From positions 1-64,000 of the forward strand of contig JAJZVW010000015.1 of assembly GCA_021847015.1 (NCBI GenBank): a DNA stretch of 64,000 nt, read 5' to 3'. The stretch's first letter is position 1. Each line of letters opens with the position of its first letter. Position numbers and translations under genes: made by a program. The DNA is from Pseudomonadota bacterium (GTDB lineage Bacteria > Pseudomonadota > Alphaproteobacteria > Rhodospirillales > Magnetospirillaceae). Positions 1 to 6,564 of the stretch are shown here, in pieces. The notes under the pieces are model-generated. The model saw only the letters and a list, made by a program, of their open reading frames with translations, had not been told where the DNA came from and searched no databases.

Positions 1-490
1 CGGCGGCGACGGCGGTGCCGTCCGCCAGTTTCGGGATGAGGTTGCCGGAGCCGTCGTCCTGAAGGCCGTTGCCGATGTTCTCCTTGGCGAGCGCTCCCAA
101 CGGCACCGCGACCGTGAGGGTCTCGTTCCCCCCGGAATTGCCGATGGCCAGCGTGACGTTGGCGCCCGCCAGTAATTTGGCCGCCAGCGGACCGGCGGTG
201 GTGTCGTTGGCGTCGATGACGATTCCGGCAGCGAAACTTTTAGTTGTCTCATTGACGGTACCGATGACGATCCACGTCGTGTCAGCCTGATCACGGAGCT
301 TGATCGTGTTCGTGCCCGTGTCATGCCACAGCACGCCGGCGAGCGACGAAATACCGAGCGCCGCCGCCGTGGGGGGAGATGCCCCGGATTGAAGAGTCGC
401 CAGCGCGAGGTCCGCGTTGTTGACGTCGTTCAACATGGTGAGACCGGACAGCGGTCCAGTGGTAGGGATGGCTACCGGTTCTTCGGCCAT
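1..490 (-). CDS. Phage tail fibre / structural protein, N-terminal part (gene runs off the window)
   Basis: An ATG at 490 opens a frame (MAEEPVAIPTTGPLSG...) that stays open to position 1, giving at least 163 residues. The start lies 3 bp after the stop of the tail-tip gene, so it is translated as the next gene of the tail operon. The sequence is rich in Gly, Ala, Thr and Asn, with short beta-like repeats and no Cys. That composition, and its place directly after the J-like tail-tip gene, suit a tail fibre or receptor-binding protein. No enzymatic motif is seen. The family is not recognised; the assignment rests mainly on gene order. Confidence 0.7.
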   Translation of the reverse strand, partial: MAEEPVAIPTTGPLSGLTMLNDVNNADLALATLQSGASPPTAAALGISSLAGVLWHDTGTNTIKLRDQADTTWIVIGTVNETTKSFAAGIVIDANDTTAGPLAAKLLAGANVTLAIGNSGGNETLTVAVPLGALAKENIGNGLQDDGSGNLIPKLADGTAVAA

Positions 491-492
491 AG

Positions 493-3400
493 TCAATACC
501 CCTCGACGGTGAGATTGACGGAGCGGGCGACGCCCGCGCCGCCGTTGACGACCTGGATGGTCGCCTGCGACAAACTCTCGCCGGTGACGACGGCGGTGTC
601 GCCGGCCTGCGCCCCCAGGATGGTGACCTGGATCAGCGGTAAGTTTCCTCCGCCCGGACCGCCGTTGAACGGTACCGGCGCCGTCGCGCCGTCCGGCGTG
701 AATTGCAGCGTGAGGCCCCCTGCCGGCACCGCCAGGGTGACGTACCGGTCAACCCGGTCGGGGACGTCCACGGCGAACACGAGGTCGGTGAGCAGCATCG
801 ACACCTGCGGATCGGCGCTCGTCAGCAGGATCCGGCAGTCGAAGACGCGGCCGGTATAGGCGCCGGGTATCCAGGTCTGCCAGTCGCCCCAGGCGACGCC
901 GTCCTGGGACAGACGGATCTGCGGAACCGCCTGCGCCCGGCCGCCGGTGTCGATGCCGATCACATCGGCGATCTGGGTGATGTCCGTCACCTGCGTGATG
1001 TCAACGGCCCCCACGTCGTAGGCGATGGCGCCGAGCAGAGTGATGAGGACGTTGCACGTCGCCACCCGGCCGACGTCGATCCGGTCGGCGGCCGGGATCT
1101 GATACGTGCCGCTGGCGGCGATGCCGCCGTAATAGACCACGTCGGCGATGGCGGTGACGTCGGCCGCCTGGGTGATGTCGCCCGCGCCGGTGAGCGTCAG
1201 GTATTGGCCGGAAAGCGCGGTGCCCGAGAAGATGCCCTGCCACCCTTCCGCCGCCTGGTCGCGGGTGGCGATGACGTTGGAGGTGAGCTGAGAGCCCGCC
1301 ACCACCACGCTGGCCCAGGCGGTCGAATAGACGTCCGGGCCGTTGGGGACCTGATAATGGGCTGCAACCCAGTACGTGCCATCGCCGGCCGTCGGCGCGT
1401 GGACCAACGGCGTGTCGCCGATCCTGCGCGCGGTCTGCGGGCTCGCGCCCTCCCGGATCTCGTAGTCGATCCTGCGGAAATCCGTGACCGGGTCCCACGT
1501 CAACTGCGTGATGCCGGCGATATAGGCGGTCGAGAGGCCCGTGACGGGAGGAAGCGGGGACGCGAGGGCCGAGCCCGTGAGGGTGTAGGAATAGGAGGGA
1601 ACGTCCTCCAGCGCCTGCTCGGCCGCGCCCCACAGGTTGAAGGACAGCAGCTTGATGTGGAGCGTCGTTCCGATCTGGTCGGCGGTGAAGGGGATCTTGC
1701 ACAGCGCGTCGTCGATTCGCACGAACGCCGCCCCCGCCGCGTGGGCGCCGATGCCCGTCCCGTACATCCCGCGCCGCAGGTAAGTGCCCAGGCTGTACCG
1801 GTAAGGCGCCGTCAGGGTCGCGGTCTCGTAGGCGATGATCTCGCCTCCGTTCCCGTTGTCGTTGGCCACCCAGCAGGCGGTATGTCCCAGATCCGCGTCG
1901 GCGGACGTTCCCGACAGCAGCGCGCCGCTGGACTCGGTCAAATCTACCATCGCCGTGTCGACGGTGTCGGGGTCGGTTCCCGCCGGCAGCGCGGCCGACA
2001 GCGCACCCATACGCGCCGGGTTGCTCACCACCCCGACGCGGCGGTAGGTGACCCCGTCGTTGGACCCCCAGACCTCGCACCCTCCCCAATTCGCGCCGCC
2101 CCCGGTGGCGATCCACACCGCCAGACGGCCAGCCAGGGCGTCGGGAGGCTCGAAAATGATCGGCGCCAGCGCGTTCCCGGGCGCGGCGTTGAAATTGTGG
2201 GCGTAGGATGCTTTCGGCGCGGCGCCGAACACCGGCGCGGCGCCGGTGCCGGGAAGGTATTCCTCCAGAACGAACGTCAGCGACATGTCCTGCTGGTTCT
2301 CGCTGATCTCCTTGATGCGCACCCACGCGCCGTCCAGGCCCAGGGCGGAGTCGGCGAGGGCGATCACGTCCATCGGATCGAGCAGGATGTAGAACCACGG
2401 AACAGTGATGGTGTAGGTGAGGCGCTCGCCCTCGCGCCCGAGCTGGAGCTGGGCCGAGACCCAAGCCGCCTGCTCATGGCAGAAGAAGTGGAGCTGCTTG
2501 GTGTCCTTGGCGCGCAGGCCGAAGACGGCGATCTCGGAATCGTCGGCCGCCTCGACGACGGCCGGATTGTAGGCGTTTCCTCTGTCAAGGTACTCCACCT
2601 TCACGTCGTTGTAGGCTTGGCTCACGGGCGTGCGCCCGAAGACGACCGGATCGGACGACGTGTAGGTCGAAACGCCCGAGGCCGCCGTCCCAGTGTTCGG
2701 CAGGAAATCGTCGTCGCCCAGCGAATAGACCGGCGCGGCGGGTGGGGACCAGACATACCCGTTGCCGTTGACTTCCTGGTCGCCGTAGGGAACCCAGTCC
2801 AGCAGGCCGGCGGACCACACGAACTCGCCGTTAAGGCCGGTGCAAAGGTCTCCTAAAACCGTATTCAACGCCGTCGCGGTGTTGAGCGCCGGCGAGATGA
2901 ACAGACCGTTGGCGTAGCCCCAGGCGCGCATCTGGGCGAGCGCGCCCAGATTTGCCGCGGGAAAGCCGGCGCCGTAACGGGGATTGGAGAGAGTGTCCGA
3001 GACCCACGCGGCCGGGTCGGCGTCGGCGACGTCGACGATGGTGAGCGCGGCGCCCGCATCGGCCGCGCTGAACGTGTACAGTCCCGACGCCGACACCGAG
3101 AACTCGCCGGCGCCCGGCGCTCCCAGGACCTGCGCGAATGTGCGCCCATCGGCGCTGGTGACTCCGGGCGCCAGCGCCAAGTCGATGATGACCACCTGCG
3201 CGCCCGCGTCGGCCGGGCTGAACGTGTAAAGCCCCGACGCCGAGACCGTGTATTCCCCCGGCCCAGGATCGGCGCCCACCGGGATGAGGAACGGGCCGCC
3301 CAGATACTTCACGCCGCACGATGCGCTGCCGGCGATCGCCGCGCCGTCGATCTGGCCGGTGACGACGGGCAGCGCGGCCGAGGCCGTGGGATTGGCCGCC

Positions 3401-4560
3401 TGCACCTGGTAGGGCGCCGTCGCCGGCACCATCGCCTGCTCGGTCAGCGAATCGGCCAGCGACCAGTACTGCGCCTGCCGGGTACAGGGCGCCTGCACCG
3501 TCCAGCTCTCGGTGACGGCGTTGCAGACGGCGCCCAGTACCTCCCAGGTCAGCGTCGGCAGGCTGGAATTGCTCCCCAGATCGAAGGGGGCGGCGGCGAC
3601 GCAGGCCAGCCCGGAATAGCCGAGCGCCTGCGCGGGGTGGTTGGTGGCCAGGTATCCCCACGGTGGCTGGCCCTGAGCGCCGTCCAGCGCGACGAAATTG
3701 TCGGCCGCCAGGGTCGTCGGCGCGCTGCTGTTCCACAGATAGCGCACGGCGGTGAGCGGCCCTTCGCACAGACCGAAGATCATGGCGGCCTGATAGGTAT
3801 AGCTGCCCGAACTCTTGCCGCTGCCGCCGCCGCCGCCATTGTGCGCCAGGATGCCGCCAGCGAAGAAATTATGGTGCGGCAGGATGGTCAGGTTGTACGT
3901 GAATGGAATGTCCGGCGCGGAGACGATCCGGGTGATCGTCGCGCGGCCGTGATCCTCGTGAATCAGCCGATCGCCGGGGCGCCAATCCTTGGCTTCGCGC
4001 CGAAGCTTCCCGTCCAGCCACAGGTAATGGTTCTCGGTGACATGGATTTCATGGCCGCTGCGGCCGGCGAGGAAGCGCAGGCGCAGCATCTTGTCGTGGC
4101 TGTCGTTGGCCACGTCGTGGATGTGGACGATCTGGACCGTTCCAGAGATCTTCTCGCCGGTCTCGGGATCGAGGCACCACACCGGATCGCCGGGCCGGAT
4201 CGGAAGCACCCGCGGGAAAATCCGGCGCAACCAGCGCGGCAGCCGCCAGTAGACTGGCCACGGCATCCACGCCGGCTTGCCGAGGGGGCGCTTTCCCCAT
4301 GGCGTGGAAATCAGGGTTTCCGGCGCGAAGCACCCGCTGCCACGGCCGCCCTTGCCACCACCCCCGCTGCCGGCGGCGCTGGAACTCTGGGGGATGGCCT
4401 GGAAGTCCCCGTACCACACTAGGTTGCCGGCGATGCGCGCTTTTCCGCCCACCAGCGCGACGGGGACGCCCATCAGGGACGTCTGGATGCGCAGCGCGGA
4501 TGCCGGCTGTCGAGGCGGCTGCTGGACGCGCCGCGCGCTGCCTCCCGCGATGAAGCTCAT
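493..4560 (-). CDS. Tail-tip / host-specificity (J-like) protein with an inserted HINT domain
   Basis: 1355 residues. It would form the tip of the siphovirus-type tail that contacts the host. The start is the ATG at 4560 (MSFIAGGSARR), which overlaps the stop of the NlpC/P60 gene as ATGA; the open frame extends further upstream but is not coding there. Residues 1-65 look like the J/GTA tail-tip N-terminus (RIQTSLMG..., GNLVWYGDF). Residues 77-241 are an intein-like HINT domain between glycine-rich linkers. The tip sequence then resumes (SYTYQAAMIFGLCEGP), and a hairpin motif is repeated at 436-460 and 486-510. The C-terminal two thirds resemble long phage tail-tip proteins with fibronectin-like and carbohydrate-contact modules, judged only by composition and length. 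It sits at the expected end of the DUF2460-DUF2163-NlpC order. Confidence 0.88.
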   Translation of the reverse strand: MSFIAGGSARRVQQPPRQPASALRIQTSLMGVPVALVGGKARIAGNLVWYGDFQAIPQSSSAAGSGGGGKGGRGSGCFAPETLISTPWGKRPLGKPAWMPWPVYWRLPRWLRRIFPRVLPIRPGDPVWCLDPETGEKISGTVQIVHIHDVANDSHDKMLRLRFLAGRSGHEIHVTENHYLWLDGKLRREAKDWRPGDRLIHEDHGRATITRIVSAPDIPFTYNLTILPHHNFFAGGILAHNGGGGGSGKSSGSYTYQAAMIFGLCEGPLTAVRYLWNSSAPTTLAADNFVALDGAQGQPPWGYLATNHPAQALGYSGLACVAAAPFDLGSNSSLPTLTWEVLGAVCNAVTESWTVQAPCTRQAQYWSLADSLTEQAMVPATAPYQVQAANPTASAALPVVTGQIDGAAIAGSASCGVKYLGGPFLIPVGADPGPGEYTVSASGLYTFSPADAGAQVVIIDLALAPGVTSADGRTFAQVLGAPGAGEFSVSASGLYTFSAADAGAALTIVDVADADPAAWVSDTLSNPRYGAGFPAANLGALAQMRAWGYANGLFISPALNTATALNTVLGDLCTGLNGEFVWSAGLLDWVPYGDQEVNGNGYVWSPPAAPVYSLGDDDFLPNTGTAASGVSTYTSSDPVVFGRTPVSQAYNDVKVEYLDRGNAYNPAVVEAADDSEIAVFGLRAKDTKQLHFFCHEQAAWVSAQLQLGREGERLTYTITVPWFYILLDPMDVIALADSALGLDGAWVRIKEISENQQDMSLTFVLEEYLPGTGAAPVFGAAPKASYAHNFNAAPGNALAPIIFEPPDALAGRLAVWIATGGGANWGGCEVWGSNDGVTYRRVGVVSNPARMGALSAALPAGTDPDTVDTAMVDLTESSGALLSGTSADADLGHTACWVANDNGNGGEIIAYETATLTAPYRYSLGTYLRRGMYGTGIGAHAAGAAFVRIDDALCKIPFTADQIGTTLHIKLLSFNLWGAAEQALEDVPSYSYTLTGSALASPLPPVTGLSTAYIAGITQLTWDPVTDFRRIDYEIREGASPQTARRIGDTPLVHAPTAGDGTYWVAAHYQVPNGPDVYSTAWASVVVAGSQLTSNVIATRDQAAEGWQGIFSGTALSGQYLTLTGAGDITQAADVTAIADVVYYGGIAASGTYQIPAADRIDVGRVATCNVLITLLGAIAYDVGAVDITQVTDITQIADVIGIDTGGRAQAVPQIRLSQDGVAWGDWQTWIPGAYTGRVFDCRILLTSADPQVSMLLTDLVFAVDVPDRVDRYVTLAVPAGGLTLQFTPDGATAPVPFNGGPGGGNLPLIQVTILGAQAGDTAVVTGESLSQATIQVVNGGAGVARSVNLTVEGY
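3031..3255 (-). repeat. Tandem beta-hairpin repeat in the tail-tip gene
   Basis: The encoded motif G-E-Y/F-x-V-S-A-S-G-L-Y-T-F-S-x-A-D-A-G-A occurs at residues 436-455 and 486-505 of the tail-tip protein, 50 residues apart. A looser copy (GQYSV...GEYFFHPSDAG) is in the tail tube protein encoded at 10127-11086. Confidence 0.8.
3838..4332 (-). other. HINT (intein-like) domain inside the tail-tip protein
   Basis: Residues 77-241 of the tail-tip protein. It begins with Cys in CFAPETLISTPWG and ends in HNFFAGGILAHN, the classic first and last blocks of HINT domains. A TENH segment (residues 175-178) supplies the block B T-x-x-H pattern. The residue after the terminal Asn is Gly, not Cys/Ser/Thr, so ordinary protein splicing lacks its +1 nucleophile. 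This is the hallmark of bacterial intein-like (BIL) domains, which cleave or splice inefficiently (family knowledge). Both flanks are Gly-rich linkers. No homing endonuclease insert is present (165 residues in all). Confidence 0.87.
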
Positions 4561-5015
4561 GCGGTGGCTCCCCACAGGGTGAAGAACCGTGGGTGCCGAT
4601 CCCCCAGCGGCCGCTTGGCCAGCGGATCGCGAAGGCCGTCCCCCAGCGTGACGCAGCGGCCCGATACCGCGTGGATGATGGTCGGCCAGTCGATGACGAT
4701 GGCTCCGTGCGCCCAGCAATGGCCGACGCGGTAAAGCACGAAATCGCCGGGCAGGGGCGGTCCCGGGACCTCGGCTGCGTGCTTGAGGACCTCGCCCAGA
4801 TACAGCTCCTCGCGCTGGTTGAGGTGCCACTGCGGGGAATAGGTCGCCAGCGGAATGTCGCCGAGCAGCGCCGCCGCGTGGTAGACGGCGGCCGGCAACT
4901 GGGCGCAATCGACCCCCGCGCCCTTGACGCGCTGCGCCGGATGATAGGGCGTGCGCAACCACGCCATCGCCTCGGCCACCACCCGTTCCCGCTCCTCGCG
5001 CTCGGTTTCCCTCAA
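4557..5015 (-). CDS. NlpC/P60-type tail peptidase / tail assembly protein
   Basis: 152 residues if started at the TTG at 5015, which overlaps the TGA of the DUF2163 gene (TTGA). The frame is open further upstream, but that part is antisense-like filler over the neighbouring gene. The NlpC/P60 catalytic Cys is in VDCAQ (about residue 37) and the His in CWAHGAIVI. Members of this family in GTA and siphovirus tails sit at the tail tip and cut peptidoglycan during DNA entry or help assemble the tip (family knowledge). A GTG about 11 codons downstream is an alternative start. The next gene begins inside its stop codon (ATGA), so the two are translationally coupled. Confidence 0.85.
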   Translation of the reverse strand: MRETEREERERVVAEAMAWLRTPYHPAQRVKGAGVDCAQLPAAVYHAAALLGDIPLATYSPQWHLNQREELYLGEVLKHAAEVPGPPLPGDFVLYRVGHCWAHGAIVIDWPTIIHAVSGRCVTLGDGLRDPLAKRPLGDRHPRFFTLWGATA

Positions 5016-5947
5016 CTGGCTGTCTCCGGGGCCGGGATGAACGGCATGCCGCCGAAATTGGCCACGTTGCCGAAGGCCGCGCAGGCGCCCTGCCCCTTGT
5101 CGCAGCCCGGATAGCCGGTGAAGGTATCGCCGGGGGCGACCGGCCACGGCAGCGGTTTGAGCAGTTGAAAGGTGCCCGGGTTGCCGGGGGTCCACCTCCG
5201 CACCGCCCGTCCGATGCCCGTGTTGGCGCCCGACGTCATGACGATGTGGCCCAGCGCGTAGGTGCCCGAACCGCCGGGCGCCCCCAGGGCCGACAGCAGC
5301 ACGGATTGAGTCGAGCCGGCAACGAGGGTGCCGGCTTGCGCGAATGCGGCGGCCGACAACCCGCACCCCTCGCTCCAGAGCGCCCACCGGCAGGTCGCCT
5401 GGTAAAGCGTGCGCGGAAGCGCGATATTCAGCAGTTCCAGATGGCTGTTGATGGTGATGACGCTGACGGACCGGCCGCCGCTTACCGGCGCGATTCGGCC
5501 GGTGAAGACGTTGACGACACCGCGCATCGCGCCGCCGGGAAGACCCGGGCCGATGGGGGGCGGCCCGTCCCAATAGGCCCGGTCCACGGTGGCCAGCGCC
5601 CCGTCCAGCGCCCCGGCGCGCACCGCGGCCAGCCAGGGCTGCCCCCCGATGGTCGCTCCCGGCAGCGGCACCACCACCACCTGCCAGGTGTCCACGTCCA
5701 ATCCGACCTTCCAATGCCCATAGGATTTCGACTTGAAGGTGTCGAACATCGCGGCCTTGGACGACCACGTAAGCGCGGTGGGGACGTACGGCACCGTGAC
5801 GTCGAGGTCGGACGTGGTGTAGCGCAGCACCGGCCCATCGCCGACCAGGCTGAACGTGTAGAGGTCGGCGACCCACGCGGCGCGCGGTTTCGTCGCCAGC
5901 CACGCCGCCAATCCCCCCGCGCTCGGCTCCCAGTTGGCGGTTTTCAT
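5012..5947 (-). CDS. DUF2163 / BR0599-type tail protein
   Basis: 311 residues, ATG at 5947 (MKTANWEPSAGG) overlapping the previous stop as ATGA. The N-terminal DUF2163 pattern (ADLYTFSLVGDGPVLRYT) is followed by a region with conserved Cys (LYQATCRWALWSEGCGLS) and a C-terminal GYPGCDKGQGAC...FGNVANFGG...FIPAPE segment typical of the BR0599-like C-terminal domain. In GTA-type tails this protein belongs to the baseplate hub, between the DUF2460 distal tail protein and the peptidase, exactly as here. The assignment is firm at family level; its contact partners are inferred. Confidence 0.9.
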   Translation of the reverse strand: MKTANWEPSAGGLAAWLATKPRAAWVADLYTFSLVGDGPVLRYTTSDLDVTVPYVPTALTWSSKAAMFDTFKSKSYGHWKVGLDVDTWQVVVVPLPGATIGGQPWLAAVRAGALDGALATVDRAYWDGPPPIGPGLPGGAMRGVVNVFTGRIAPVSGGRSVSVITINSHLELLNIALPRTLYQATCRWALWSEGCGLSAAAFAQAGTLVAGSTQSVLLSALGAPGGSGTYALGHIVMTSGANTGIGRAVRRWTPGNPGTFQLLKPLPWPVAPGDTFTGYPGCDKGQGACAAFGNVANFGGMPFIPAPETAS

Positions 5948-6564
5948 CACACCACCTTGATGCTGGTGAACGAGATCTTCTGTCCCTTCCAGCGCCCCAT
6001 CATGAACTTGGTGAAATCCGCCTGGTCGGCGTCGAACCGGCAGGCCCAGTTGAAGGACCCCGACCACGACACGGGCGCTCCCGGCGCCGGCGCCGCGGTG
6101 AACTGGACGGCGTACACGAGGCCCCACTGGGGATCGGTGAGCAGGGTGTACGTGCCGGCGCCCTGAAGGACGCCTCCGGCCTCGATCTGGACCGAGGCGC
6201 CCACCACGTCCTGAATCGGCTCCGCGTAGCCTCCCAGCGCGCGCACGAAGGGGAACACCGTCGTGACGCCGTCGCCGACGCCCATGGCCTGGGCGGTCAC
6301 CGCGTTGTCGTCGGGATCGGTCCAGTGGAACGGGGTTCCCCGCCCGGCGCATTCATTGAAGACGCCGACCATCGCCTGCCACTCGGCATAGCCGAAGGCT
6401 GCGCGCAGCAGGTTGAGCGGGATCTGCCAGCGCCAGCGCGGATAGGTCCAGAACGAGACGGCGTAGTCCTTGCCCGACACGGCCTCCTGCACCGTGGTCT
6501 TCCACACGGGGGAGCGGGTGGGAAAGCCGGCGCCGTCGAAGGCGGGAAAGGACGGGATCGCCAT
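5947..6564 (-). CDS. DUF2460 distal tail protein
   Basis: 205 residues, ATG at 6564 (MAIPSFPAFDG) overlapping the tape-measure stop as ATGA. Typical family features are the start PSFPAFDGAGFPTRSPVW, the aromatic YAVSFWTYPRWRW block, and FHWTDPDDNAVTAQAMGVGDG in the middle. DUF2460 proteins are the distal tail (Dit-like) ring of GTA-type tails, joining tube to baseplate hub. The position between the tape measure and DUF2163 agrees. Confidence 0.91.
   Translation of the reverse strand: MAIPSFPAFDGAGFPTRSPVWKTTVQEAVSGKDYAVSFWTYPRWRWQIPLNLLRAAFGYAEWQAMVGVFNECAGRGTPFHWTDPDDNAVTAQAMGVGDGVTTVFPFVRALGGYAEPIQDVVGASVQIEAGGVLQGAGTYTLLTDPQWGLVYAVQFTAAPAPGAPVSWSGSFNWACRFDADQADFTKFMMGRWKGQKISFTSIKVV

Noticed and set aside
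703-2856. 717-codon plus-strand open frame
   Set aside because: Antisense to the tail-tip gene; Arg/Gly/Asp-rich shadow typical of high-GC DNA, no ribosome site or motif.
4561-4962. 134-codon extension of the tail-tip frame to 4962
   Set aside because: Lies over the NlpC/P60 gene and has no family similarity; the ATGA overlap at 4557-4560 gives the natural start.
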